64,000 nt of DNA from Strigamia acuminata (lineage: Eukaryota; Arthropoda; Chilopoda; Geophilomorpha; Linotaeniidae): NCBI GenBank assembly GCA_949358305.1, contig OX442316.1, forward strand, positions 3,844,001 through 3,908,000, given 5' to 3'. Both the position numbers and the translations under genes were made by a program. Every line of letters starts with the position of its first letter. Positions within the stretch are counted from its first letter, which is position 1. The notes under the pieces are model-generated. The model worked only from the letters and a program-made list of their open reading frames with translations, searched no databases and was not told the DNA's origin. Positions 21,738-34,206 of the stretch are shown here, piece by piece.

Positions 21738-24700
21738 CTGAAAATCGTGTGGAAGATCAACCAGGGCCAATGCGACGGTGGTTTTCCAGACCAACAAAGT
21801 CCATAGGGTCCAAAAATATTGAACAACTGACAAATGGTAACAACCACACCCAGAAAGGCAGCAAGACACGTGGCCTGAAGAACTTTCTGTATCTGACTGC
21901 ATCTGTTAGTCTTCACTCTGTGATTATGGTTGTCAGGTTTGAAATCCTCCATCGCGTGATCCATGTACGCCATGTGGTTCAACACGGACGAAAGTGTGAA
22001 CTGAAAATCATCTTTCTTCGCTATCGAATCCGACAACAAACTGCTCTTCGCATGCTCCTCGTCCGCGATCTGAATGTCGTTCACGACCCCTTTCGTCACC
22101 GATCCGTTCTGCAGAATGTGCGACACCGGACAAATGCGCACGTGCAGCGACTTCTGACGTCGCGGGGTCAACTCGCAGTTCATGCTCGTCTCGTCCAGCT
22201 TGTTGGAAGAATCCTCGGTCGTCTCGCAAGTCGAAACTACATTGAATTAAGAGTAAAATGCATCAATTCAGTCGACCGGCGAATTGCTTAATGCCGCTTG
22301 AAACCGCAGCGAGTGGGAACCGAGCCAAGTGCACTCTCTCCATCTCCATAAACATAATTAATCACAAAATGGTGGATTTATTCGCTCCGTAGGGACGGTG
22401 TGGACAAAACACAGGCGGCCAATTAATACGGAACACTTCTGGCAGCTCGCCCAACTTTGAGAAGCGCTTGGCGACAGGGGGCTCCGATTAATGAAATTAT
22501 AGACACAAACCAGGAATGACTATACTCTGTCCGTGTGAAACTTGGGCCTATTTCCGATTGGCTGAGCCTCATAAAAATAGTTCAGAGTGGTTTTAAATTT
22601 GTTTGATGATTTTAATCATTGAAATGATGTAATGTTGTTTGTATTTTCTAAGAAAATGTATCTTGAAGTCATAAAATAAAGATTTATGTTGGTTTATTTC
22701 AACATTCCTGTTTATTCAGTTTATTGCTTGCTTCTTCCAGGGAAAAAAAACAATTTTCTAATTTTTTTATTGGTTGTTTTGTCTGGAAAGCAGTCAAAAT
22801 GGCAACCGTTGTTTTGATCTATTTTTGGTATCACTACACGAGTGAAAAGGCTCAGCCAATCAGAAATAGGCCTAAGTTACACATGGACAGAGTTCAATGC
22901 ATACTAACCATATCGCGACTAAATAAGTGCCCAATTCCCCATCACAGGAGGAGGGGGGGTCAAGGGGAGGGCGCTGGTCCCCCCTTGTTAAGAAAAAAAC
23001 CCAAGAACATGCGAAAAACCAAGAAACAGCATTAGTCACTCCTGGCTGAGGAGCCCCCTGTCCCCAACGTCTATACTTATTTACCTTCGGCGTTTGATGA
23101 ATCGCCAATTTGCGAATAGGAATAATCGTTTTCGTCCGTAATATGTATCTTGGGCGGCAAGACCAAGGTTGGCGCGGCAACTGTTGCTGCCACAGATGCG
23201 AGGTTGTTGCATTTGGTCAACAATCCCAGTTGGAGCAAACCTTGGAAATTGGTAGTGAGTGCAAATTGTTATCTCTGAATAATGGCACTAACTTTTGGTC
23301 GTTGATTTTGTCTCGGAGCCTGGAAATAGAATCGGCGGAAGAAGTTTGAGCAGCATCATGGTACGGAAACCCCAGAGTAAAAATGAAAGACAAAGAAACG
23401 CGGCCCAAATGCAAAATCCTGCATTGATGCCCAAATTTAACAACTAAAAAAAAAAAAAAAATTGTAATTACTTTTAAAAAAGAATTATTCGTGTAAAAAT
23501 CTCACCTTCAAATCGTCGCGGAACGTCCATAGAATGTTTGTTGCAATCACGATACAAAAATGAATGGAAACTATGAAAGAAATGCACGATTTACTTCTGA
23601 GGAATCCAGGCCCAAGTTGTAACTGAGTTAAGTGAAGAAAAGCCAACTGAACGAGGCTGAACGCTGATACCAAACATGGAAAAGCCAGCTCCCATAGAAT
23701 GGCACAGAATGCTTCGGGAATAATCTGGAAACAACACGCAAGAATCCATCACATAAATCTCTTTAAATTCCCCATTAACACACGTTTGGCCGTTTCAAAT
23801 TGCATTTCTCAACACACCCAAACTGAAATCAACACCAGAAAGTTGTTTATACACTGCACCAAACCACCGGTTTTGCAACTTCTTTATATATATTCAATTT
23901 CAGCCATTTCTAAAGAGTAATTCCAAAATCGATTGACTCCTTTTGAGGCCTAATGCATATAATTAACGTTGGAAACAGATGGTTGTGAGAGAGAAATTAG
24001 AAAATGATGGGTTTTGAAATAGCAAAAATCAATATTCGTTGTCCCTAATTCGCTTAATCCCGGTGAAATTAAGCGAAATACGCCAACTTTTTGTTCTGTA
24101 CTCCAAAACGATACAACGTAGTCCTAACTCCGATTGGTTGAGCCGTATCACTGGTGTAGTGGCACAAAAAGTAGCCCATAACACCAGGAATGTTATCTAA
24201 CTAGGCAAAACAACCAATAAAAAACTAAACCGTTGTTTACCTGCCAAAAGAAACCAACAAACTATGCTAACATTGTTTGATTGATTAAAAGGGGGGAAAA
24301 AAAGCTTATTTTAGCGGTTCTGTAAGCCGTACAAAATTGTGCATTGTGTCCGACTGTCAACAAAGAGAGGGGAAATCGATGTTTGTTGCCAGTAATTGGT
24401 TTTTCATGCCTTTTACTTTCATTTTGCTTGATAATGAAAGCGTCGAGACTAATTTAAGTTTTCCCCTCAATTTCGCGCAGGAAACAATCAATTTTTATAG
24501 CAAAAATGCAACAATACAAAGCAGAAACAAGGAGAAAATAAAAATTGATAACGTGGAAAAACCCTTTCAGATATATCTCGATGAATATCTCGAAAAATAA
24601 TTATACTAAACACCATGCCGACTGCGTTTTATTGCCCCGTTAAAGCAGCTCACGCAGATGAAATAGAAATTCAAATTGTAAATCAATCAAATTAAATACT

Positions 24701-25649
24701 TTACTGCCATGTTCATTACTCGAATTGGTGGAACAAAACATTTCCATTGATTTTTTTGCAAAAGAAAAAAAAATCACAAGAAATTTTTTTTTATTATTTT
24801 TTTTGTAAGTGACATAAATGTGCCCCTTATGTCAACCACAAAAAAAAATTAAACTCTTGACAGTTTCCTTTTTGAAAATCATTTGCGGAAGATAGATAGT
24901 TTGCAATTCATGACAAAAAAGAAAAAAGTGCGTTCAAAGTTTTTTATTTTTGCTGTTTTTAGTGTTTCTATAAACAGAATGGCCGCCAAAAACGTGATAA
25001 ACACCATAAACAGACACAAAAACGAAATAATCTCACAGATATTGTTACGAGTTTAGTTTAAAAAGTTGTGATATGTTCGAATATTAAACCACTTTGCTGT
25101 ATAGAAACACAAGGGCAAAAACTTTGAACGTGCAGACGAGCTTCACTGCATCACTCCGTTTTAGATTACGGAGAAACAAAAGTATTTATACGTTGTCATT
25201 CATCCCAGCGGAAGTTAAACCTGAAACGAGTGATGTCACATGCACAAAACGACTCCAATTGGAGGATTAAATCGATTAAATCGACGACATTTGTTTACCT
25301 TTTTGGAATTATAAGGATCGATCAAGAAAAAAGCCGCTCGCGTTGATCCCAGCACGCAAACAAAGGTGTTGATGGTGGTCATGAACGGCCGGCTGCTCAG
25401 CTGAGCTCGTAAATACAAAATGGTGAAAAAGGTGTAGGATGCGAGCAGGAAAAACAAGCAGGCCGCGCCGTACACGTGCACCAGCCAAACCCACGTCAAC
25501 TTGTTGTCCACGTGGGTCCATTTGGGGGCCACGAACACCTCCCCGCGCCACCAAACCGAGGTCTGACCGACCGTCGATGTCATGACCGGCGTTGTCGTCT
25601 CGTTAGCTGCAATTATCCCGTTTCGAACGGGATCCACCTCGGTCGTCAT
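21738..25649 (-). CDS. PRRT3/PRRT4-like multipass membrane protein
   Basis: Four exons, 25299-25649, 23506-23724, 23293-23443 and 21738-22236, join in frame (phases 0, 0, 1). The N-terminus is a soluble segment with WWRGEVFVAPKWTHVDNKLT, then six hydrophobic helices: VWLVHVYGAACLFFLLASYT; FVCVLGSTRAAFFLIDPY; LWELAFPCLVSAFSLVQLAF; CISFIVSIHFCIVIATNILW; GFCIWAAFLCLSFLLWGFR; TCLAAFLGVVVTICQLFNIF. The order and the DPY and LAFPCL motifs match the conserved domain of proline-rich transmembrane proteins 3/4, whose function is poorly known. The last exon has a polar insertion (SSNKLDETS, DDFQFTLSSV) before the sixth helix. The frame reaches TGA immediately at a good donor (CAG/GTGATT at 21738), so it either ends there at about 407 aa or continues in an unseen exon. 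A 5' UTR exon with TTCAGTG initiator near 26160 and donor at 26125 is likely. MITEs lie in introns and upstream. Confidence 0.8.
22524..22893. mobile_element. MITE, copy A (intron 3 of the PRRT-like gene)
   Basis: Terminal inverted repeats: left ACTCTGTCC, then GGGCCTATTTCCGATTGGCT; right AGCCAATCAGAAATAGGCCT, then GGACAGAGT. About 370 bp, no coding capacity. The internal sequence is about 90% like copy B by eye. Confidence 0.8.
24105..24300. mobile_element. Decayed relative of the same MITE, inverted
   Basis: TCCGATTGGTTGAGCC and, further on, CAAAACAACCAATAAAAAAC match MITE internal sequences in the opposite relative order. It lies in intron 1 of the PRRT-like gene. Diverged and truncated. 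Confidence 0.45.
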
Positions 25650-26125
25650 GGCAACAGTGATGAGGAGGATGAAATCGCTCGGGTCGGACTCATGCGGAAG
25701 GAATGGGGAACGAACGAAGCACTTCCTTTACATTCCTAATCGGTTGGTAAGAAAACAAACTGTTTAGTTTAGTCGGGAGTGGGGATCGGAAATGATGGGT
25801 AGAGGGAAAATGTGAAATGTACTGGGAGGAGGAGGAAAAATATCTAGAGTACGGTAATCGATAGGGCAATTATGTTCCAGTTGCGTGCGGGGGTTGGAAC
25901 GGATAGAATGCGGCCCAGGATGCGATAATATCACGGCTCGTGCACGCAAATTGGTCGGCATTATCGATTAGACTCGATCGGCACAAACTCAATTAAAGTT
26001 CGCGCTGGTGGAACCGTTTTTTCGGGGTTTTGGATATGGATTTTTTTTTTGTTTGGTTTTTTTTTTTTTTTTTTTTTGGTGGAGGATCGGGGGTGTGGAG
26101 TGAAAATTCTGCGGGTTTAACTTAC

Positions 26126-26165
26126 TCGCGATGGTTCGTGCGAGGTTTTTCCAGATCAACACTGA
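26126..26165 (-). promoter_or_regulatory. Probable start site and 5' UTR exon of the PRRT-like gene
   Basis: On minus, GGTAGTTCAGTGTTGATC contains the arthropod initiator TCAGTG. About 35 bases later GCGA is followed by the strong donor GTAAGTT. This fits a short noncoding first exon spliced toward the coding exon at 25649. Position is seen; function is inferred. Confidence 0.45.
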
Positions 26166-26520
26166 ACTACCTCCGATGACAGAATGCGGCTTGACTTCAC
26201 CGCAAACACGCTAAATGCGATTAGAAAATGCTGCCGCGGCTTCTAGCGACATCTAGCGCTGGAGATTCGAATGTGGGAGGAAGACGGAATCACTGGAAAA
26301 GAAAACGTTGCACAGAAAAAGCAATTTCTCGGAATATCGCAAATTTAGTACTATAAAAAAAATATTTTAATTGATATTTTCACAATTTTTCAGGTTTAAA
26401 TTAAGGTTTTGACGATTTTCATGATTTTAATCGATTTTTTTCAAATGTTTAACATTTCAATCGATTTCTAAGAAACATACGGTAATGCGATATTCAAAAC
26501 TTAATATTGGATAGGCCTAT

Positions 26521-26902
26521 ACTCTAACTTGAGCCTATTTCCGATTGGCTGAGCCTCATAACTCACTCTGTGCTGCCACCAGGAAAAATAGTTCAGAGTG
26601 GTTTTAAATTTGTTTGACGATTTTAATCATTGAAATGATGTAATGTTGTTTGTATTTTCTAAGAAAATGTATCTTGGAGCCATAAAATAAAGCTTTATGT
26701 TGGTTTATTTCAACATTCCTGTTTATTAAGTTTATTGCTTGCTTCTTCCAGGGACAAAACAATTTTCAAATTTTTTTATTGGTTGTTTTGTCTGGAAAGC
26801 AGTCAAAATGGCAACCATTGTCTTGATCTATTTTTGGTATCACTACACAAGTGAAAAGGCTCAGCCAATTGGAAATAGGCCCAAGTTACACATGGACAGA
26901 GT
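26521..26902. mobile_element. MITE, copy B (upstream of the PRRT-like gene)
   Basis: Same element as at 22524-22893: left ACTCTAACTTGAGCCTATTT, right GGCCCAAGTTACACATGGAC then AGAGT, flanked by TAT/ATA. The copy has lost part of its left inverted repeat. Confidence 0.8.
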
Positions 26903-29900
26903 ATAGCCCTTAATTTGTGGCTCACCGCTTGGGTGGGACAAAATTCCCTGACCGGTTATTTAGCCGTAAACTGTCCCTGCAAATTTGTCTCATTTTCAGA
27001 CATAGTCACATTTATTTCGATGAATTTATGGTCCCTTGGGTCCTCCATAACCCCCAAAAGTCTGGAAATGTCATTTCTTCGTATTGGAAATGTTTGCCGA
27101 TGCATCAATTGATCGAATAGTTAAATCTTCCCAAATCCCTGTCTAGGTTGCATTAGTTGAGTGTCGTTGCACTTGTCTGATCATAGCATTATGACGCTTG
27201 AGCTGATGCCTGTGCCTGTGCAACACGTGCCTGGAATGGTAAGAGATATCTATTATCTCAGCTTATATTTGGATCACTCACATCTTTATGAGGATATATA
27301 GGCCTACATAAAGACAATACTTTGAAGATTTTCATTTAATTTACTGCAAATGGGCTATTATTTTGTCATTATAATTTCTTTTTGATTCTTTAAAGAAAAA
27401 CATTGTATATGACGGAGTATGATGCAGCAGTAGCATCTGGAATATCACATTTGGTGATGATGATTAATGAGATTCTGCCAGATTTTCCCCGAGTGCTCCT
27501 TAATCCTCTTTGCTGTTTATTTCAAAATACGATATTGTTGTTTTCACCAAGGGGCCTGCACCAGAGGCTAGTTGTGTGTGCTGTGCTGTCTTGGAGTTGT
27601 GCCAACATTTTGTGTGGCGATCTCGAGTGTATTTTTATATATTTGTTGTCACCACTTTGAAATATTTATTATTTTTAATTACTCTGGTTTGGTACAGTCA
27701 AACCAGCCTGCTGTGTCTTGGGGGTGAAAACTCTCCAGGCACACCTCACCCTAATTTGGCTGGGGTGAGTTGCAAATTAACCGTTTTTAACCGTTTTGAT
27801 GCAATAATTCCTTTGTTGCACCAAATTGCGCTCATTATGCATACCTGCTGCACAGATCCAAAGTGTGGTGGGTTAAAATTTAGAGTTTTGGCACATTCTT
27901 GAATTCATCCTACAAGCTAACAACACACTTTGTCACTGCTCTGCCACTGCAAGTATTGACCGTGTTAACGTTTAGGTGATTTGGGACATTTCCTGCGATC
28001 TTTGCTTTCGTGTGCATCAGCCACAGTTGATACACGCATTTCCACTGTTATTCAGTGATCTCTGCTAACGAAAAGTGCTCTCACTGGCCGCCATTGGACC
28101 ATTGTGAGCGTCTCCGGAGTCAGCCATCGCCGCCCGAGTGAGTTTTTGGAGGGAAACAACGTTCCCGCCATTTTCCCCTACCCATTTCCAGCCTAGTTTA
28201 TTGTTCTAATTCTCTTTGTATTTATTCCGAATAAATTATTAATGATATTTTATTGTACTTACCTCGTATTTATTTTACCCCTATACATTATTAACCATTT
28301 TATTTCAGAGACTATGTGTGTTTACAGCATCTCAACAGTGGAATAACCCGGATCACTGCACTTGTTGCCATCTAATGCCAGACATCTTTACTTCGGTGCT
28401 CTTTTTTCGTCACTGCTTGCTGCATGTGACCTCAGTTGTTGCTGATCCAATAAACACACTTTCTTACTTCCTCAGTCTCGAGAGAAATGCCACTTCCATT
28501 AAGGCGCACAAGTGCAACTAATCAATCGTAAAATATCTTAATCAAGTAAGGTAAATTGGTGGAAGTTGGTGCTTTTTTAAATGTAAAAAAAGAAATACGG
28601 TATGTTAATCACATCTAAATGTGCTTGGTTTTCGGTTTTGCGGAAATTAAATATTCCAAACGGGTGAAGATTGCAATTGCAACCACTTATGGGTTCAGAT
28701 GGTGGAAAATTGAATATTTGCAGTTTGAGATCATTAATTTTGTTTGGTTGTTCCTGGATTCCAAATTAGTGGTCGCAAAGACATCACCATATATTCCATT
28801 CGAGAGTTCAGTGCAGCCGCTGTTGTTTGTTACATCTAATGAAGTAGACCTGAATAAGATTTATTTACCATCTGCAGTTGAAGTTTCGTTTTCCCAGCCG
28901 TCTTTTTTTTTTTTCTCTGTATTTTGTTGGTTTCTAGAGTTAAACTCTTTTTTCTTTATTTCTTTTATTTTTGTTTTTATATTTTTATTTTTTGGTTGAA
29001 ATATACCATATGTAGGCCTAAATTGTCATAAATTCATATGAAGCTTTCACATTATTAAAGTTGCTTTGTTGCTCTTGGGAGCTAGAGGAGAAGCATCTTG
29101 GCTTCCCAGCTAATAAAAATCAATTTCAAGATGTAGAAATTGAAGTCAGTTAATTAACAGTGCACTAACAAATTGTTCTTTTCATTATCTTGAACTACAA
29201 ATTATTTAAAGAGACCCTAACTTTAACATAATTAAAGGTTAAATGTTGATTTTGAAAATTTAGGACCCAAAATTTCAATTTTTATTTATTTTTTTTTTAT
29301 CTAATATGCTTTTAGATGTAACAAATCTTTCATTTTGTTGTAAAATGAGAAAATCCAAAAAGTAATTAAATATTGATAGGCGGAAACATATTTCTGGTGA
29401 TGGTATGTCAGCTGCTGACAAAACCATCCCATTCCATTCCATCTATACTCGTCTACATTAATCTCACATTCGCCTCAAATGGACCTAGAAAAGAGTCATT
29501 TATAAAACACATTTCTGGAACTGCAAAAACCACAAGTGCAATGTCTGGAGGATCTGGATATACAGTTATACACCCAGGGCTGGAGATTCTGGATATTCAG
29601 GTCACTTCTTGTGGACTTGTACACTTTTATTACCAATAAAAGTATATTTATGTTGCTTTTATTGGTATAGAAGATGTTTTTTGTTTTATTTAGTAGAATG
29701 AGATATTTTACGAAATTAAACCGTCGCAAATAACAAAGGTTTATCCTTATACCTATTTGACTAAAAAAGTTTGAGATCAACAACATTATAGGGGCATTAC
29801 TTCGACCTGCTTTTCATTCAAACGAATGAATCACAGAAATAATTGACTTGTTTGGGTCGTTTGGAACGATCATAATTTCCAAAGTCCAAATAGTTCGTGA

Positions 29901-30119
29901 CGGTTATGCTGTTTATCCCAAATAAATGACTAATTTTGCCAATAGATGGTGCGTTTGATCAATTAGCGGTAAATTTAACAGGATTGTTACAACTTGATAG
30001 TGAACTACAAGTACATAAAATCGTGTTTTATGTTAGTTTAATGTCAGATTGCACCTTTGTAATATATTTATTTAAGTAACATTTATTTTAGCTTTATTAT
30101 GATAATATTCGTTGAATTT
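26903..30119. other. Intergenic, no gene confirmed
   Basis: Several open frames of 60-130 codons occur but none shows a domain or consistent exon structure. A GC-richer patch (28070-28150) ends in CCGA followed by the strong donor GTGAGT, which could be a noncoding first exon. Nothing downstream could be tied to it. Confidence 0.35.
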
Positions 30120-30124
30120 ATCAT

Positions 30125-30320
30125 AAAAATGGATTAAAAGATTAAGACGCCTGAGCGCACCTGCACAGAGTTCAAACCCCATTCAGATTAAGTCAAAAGA
30201 CTTAATCCAAATGTGTCCTAGGTATCCAGTTCCTGTTCTAACCTAAAAGAGAGCTAGGTTCAGTTTATCTGGTTCCTGTCTTCAAGGATTGGAAGGATTC
30301 TGAAGACCAATTTCCCTATT
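30125..30320 (+). repeat. Possible tRNA-derived SINE head
   Basis: AGATTAAGACGCCTGAGCGC, then GCACAGAGTTCAAACCCC, resembles a degraded tRNA-like RNA polymerase III promoter with a B box. The following sequence has repeats of AGGTATCCAGTTCCTG type. No second copy was found in the window, so the call is weak. Confidence 0.25.
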
Positions 30321-32154
30321 GGGGCAATGGTTAATCCAATAATCCTGTCAGCGTACATATTTTCCTACAAAACGGAACTTATTCGCTTTTGTCATGATAT
30401 TTGTTTGAAACCCTATATTTACTTGAGCCCTCTACTGCTACTATTGCTGGTTGTGTGACATTTTGCACAAGCTCGTCTTACTGCGGGCCTATGAAAACCT
30501 ACAACGGCGTACACTTGACGTGGAGATGGGTGATATAATGCTCGACGACGGCCGTGTGGTCATAAGGAGATTGTGTTCAGCGACGGGTGATGAATACTGT
30601 CGGGCTTGATGGATTTTCAACAGTCGTAATACCTTAATGCATTTCAGATTTGATAAAATAAGGCTGCCGAACAGCTTAGTGAAACCAAATCAAGACTTAG
30701 CCAACTAAATTGGTAAACAATTTAGTTAGTTAAATTCCCAGCTTTTTCATATCATAAACCAGTTCATGCTTGAATCTGATACTTCGTTCTGAGATAGCTT
30801 CAACTATTGCAGACCATTCGTATCATATACTAGACTCAGTTATGTGCGAATGAAATACCATTTAAACCAACCGAACCGGACTCAGAATTATAAATTGAAC
30901 ACAGTTTACTTGTTAATAATCCCAATTTGATGACAACTACGTAACACCAGTTATAAATATTATTATATTTATAAGTGGCCAATTGGTAAATAGCTGAAAC
31001 GGCTATTTAAACCAACATCCATCCAAAGTTGTGGCGATGCAGAAATGCCAACCGTACTTCTCGGCTAACAACGCATTACAACAGATTCGAACCAGGACCC
31101 GAAGCCATATTTAACCAGATTCAGATGACATCTTTTCTCCAGATAGAAGAATGATTCACTCTTCTCTGGATCGAGGAACCGCGAACCGATCTGATATCAT
31201 TTTAGGGTTTCGGCCACAAAATTGTATAGTTTAAAGAATTACATTAAAGAATTACATTAATTTGGTCAAATGTCAACCTTAATGTTTATATAATTATACG
31301 CACATTATACTTACTTAATGTAATTATATATCCAACCAATTAATGTTCATTTTTTAAACTTATCTCAACATAGTAAGCTTGGCTAGTTTTGGCCAAGCGT
31401 GTTAATTACTTGCGCTAGTAAGCCATCGTCACAAGTTTTGAAATAAATGTTTTCAAAACAATTCAATAAGTCTTTTTTAATGAGTAGCCTTTGTGCAAGA
31501 GTTCACGAACCGGCAAATTGTTTTGCATAAAGAGAAAATTCGATCGATATTCGATCCGTTTCGGGTACATGTGTATAGAATTTATTGGCTATTTCCAAAA
31601 TAATACACCGCGTTTACCCACAAGCCATTTCCTCTAACGATTTCCACATCATCACATAAAAATAGAAACTCACACAACATGTAATCCCATTATCTTCTTC
31701 TCACTACAAGCAAATTGTCTGACACATCAAACAGCACGACTCAAACCGTGTATTTGACCTAAGAAAAGAAGCTTGGCTTGATTATTTTACCCTACAATGG
31801 ACATCTTATGGACTTCTCTGCACCATAAAGAAATCCACAAGACGTCCGACGGTAATACCCCCGAGTGAAGGTAATTGATTGGACCAACATTGTTTTAAAT
31901 GTCGCAGGTTTAGATGTATTTTCTTGATTGTTTTCTAATGTAACAGAAATTGGTCGCATGTTGGTGTGATTAATGACGACATTAGTCACCATTTTCAACA
32001 TGTTTTGTCATCGGAACATTCGCGAGTCAACACTTCTATGACGGAACGAAAAGAGAATTTTGTCGATCGAAGGAAAAATACAAAAACTTAAACGCAAACA
32101 CCTAAACACTTAAAACTGTTGAGTTGTTGGAAAAGTATAAGTATTACAACCATG

Positions 32155-32423
32155 TTACAGGGGTCTAAAAATTCCCCTAGACAACCTTGGCTGCTGAGTA
32201 GAAGTCCTATACGGTATCTCAACGGTGATTATTTGATATTTCCCCGAATATTAAGTAGTAAAACCCGGATCGACGCAGTTACAGGGGTCTAAAAATCCCC
32301 CTAGACAACCTTGGCTGCTGAGTAGAAGTCCTATACGGTATCTCAACGGTGATTATTTGATATTCCCTCGAATATTAAGTAGTAAAACCCGGATCGCCGC
32401 AGTTACAGGGGTCTAAAAATTCC
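32155..32423. repeat. 124-bp tandem duplication (two units plus a partial third)
   Basis: TTACAGGGGTCTAAAAAT starts at 32155, 32279 and 32403. The first two units are almost identical, covering CTAGACAACCTTGGCTGCTG and ATTAAGTAGTAAAACCCGGA. The third is broken off after about 20 bases. Confidence 0.85.
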
Positions 32424-33763
32424 AAATTTTGCGTTACGTAATTTATGGACGGCCCCAAGCCACTGAAGACGGCTGGGAAAAGCCGAAAGGCCTATGGAAA
32501 GACTAGCGTATTTTAATTGTCATTTAAATCTTTTTAATAACATAATACGGGTCATGTTGTGCGTTGCATTCTTCTAAATTGGCTTACTTGATGTGGATAA
32601 ACAAAAAGACGACTTTTTGAATGCATTTGAGAGATTTTGCTGGCAATGAGCATTCCCAGAAATGAGAAATTCAGTTGTTTGTTGCAAAACATAGAGCTGA
32701 CACACCTTATCTCAATCTCATTCATATTTGACAGCTCTCAAACCACATTTTATTAAATCTCCAGCGACGAATAAAACAAGTGTTTGCTAAAATAATGTTT
32801 CCAATTTCACCAGAGATAAACACAATCTTTCCATCAAGCATGCCACTCAAATCCAATAACATTTAAAAGGTTTGAAATGTAATTTTTTTTTTAACAAAAA
32901 ATACATATTTAACTTCACTAATAACTAACTCAATTTATCCCAATCTGACACTTCATAAGAATCAATTAATCGATTAATTTAATTTGTTGTTTAAAGACAT
33001 TTGAGGAATCTTAGTTCAATGTTTTACCGCTTCGATCTGTGGCGGCGCTAATCAAAACAATCTGACTTATTTGAGTATCAAACTCCAGATTGTGATAATT
33101 TCATTTATATTTAATATATTTAAATATTTAACACTTATATCAGTTTTTCCATGTTCAATTCCCATTAAACATTAATTCAAGCATTAAATTTTAAAACCAG
33201 CACAAGAAATAAAAATAAACAAGCGAGATAAGAAAAATAATTAGGAATAATTAATTGACGAAATTGTTCGCCATTAAATTCGATATAAATTTTCGCTCGA
33301 TTAATTATTCAAACTAAATTGGTCTAAATGACGGCAATATTTAATTCAGCCGCGATGTCCATTTGCTAAAAATAACCCGGCACAAGGTCTCAAACACGCA
33401 AACTAGTTTCCGTATTGGGATGTGTTCCCGTCGCCATGGCAACGAGCAATGACGTCAATCGTGTCGCATTGACGGGAAATTCTAAATGTTAATGTTTCTT
33501 ACGCGCAGGATGTGCGGGCCTGCTCGAGTGAAAGCGTGAAAACGCACATAACACTCCGCTTAATGGTTACTAAAAATTATCAAACTTTAGCACCCAACGA
33601 CGCTCTAATCACGATCCATTCCCGATTAAGCTCGTCCGGTCAATAGCATTGATCAACAATCAATAGAAAGTAGTAAACAGACCTTAAAAAAGCCTGCATT
33701 TACTGATTTATTCGTTGCGCAAACCGCCACCAGGCGCCACCGCTAAAGCAACAATATAATCGA

Positions 33764-33973
33764 ATGGAAGCGGACAGTAAGCAGAGAAGTGAGCATAGCA
33801 GCCGGCATTCCACTAGTGTTGCTCCACTCAACAAGACATCTCCTAAGCTTTCCATGCTACAAAAGGTAATACACGCCTCTTCTCTTATTATTGCCGTTGC
33901 TTTAGTATTCGCACCGAGGTTTCCTGCTGCCACACGAATATTGATTATTTGCTTAATAATTCTCGCTATTTGA
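33764..33973 (+). CDS. Possible small membrane protein (69 aa), unproven
   Basis: A single-exon frame starts with a polar, Ser-rich N-terminus (MEADSKQRSEHSSRHSTS) and ends with two hydrophobic segments (SSLIIAVALVFAPRF and ILIICLIILAI). A polyA signal AATAAA lies about 95 bases downstream (near 34068). The two-part composition is not typical of random AT-rich sequence, but there is no recognised family, and the opposite strand is also open over 112 codons. Confidence 0.3.
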   Translation: MEADSKQRSEHSSRHSTSVAPLNKTSPKLSMLQKVIHASSLIIAVALVFAPRFPAATRILIICLIILAI

Positions 33974-34206
33974 AGCGTTTTTGATACTCGATGGAATCTT
34001 TTTGTATTTCTTCTTCTTCTTCTTCTCTCGCTTTTCATTACTTCGGTTGGATCAATGTTTCACACTCAAATAAAACATTTGATGGGCTTTATAGGAAGCA
34101 TTGCTTTAGGGTTAGCTTTGTTCAATTGCTTGTGTCACTTCACAGCTGGATGTGTGTATTTTTCCTTTATTTAAAAATAAATAAGGAAAAAAATAGTTTC
34201 CAATGA

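Noticed and set aside
21713-22291. 192-codon plus-strand frame
   Set aside because: It lies opposite the PRRT-like exon, which has membrane helices and good splice phases on minus.
27403-27902. Two overlapping frames of 85 and 130 codons
   Set aside because: Composition is random-like and no homologous motif is visible.
28619-28999. 126-codon plus-strand frame
   Set aside because: Its end is a phenylalanine-rich run from T-tracts; no domain, splice partner or polyA signal.
32440-32510. Hammerhead-like motif CTGAAGA ... CCGAAAGG
   Set aside because: The central stem forms, but no cleavage triplet with matching stems I and III was found.
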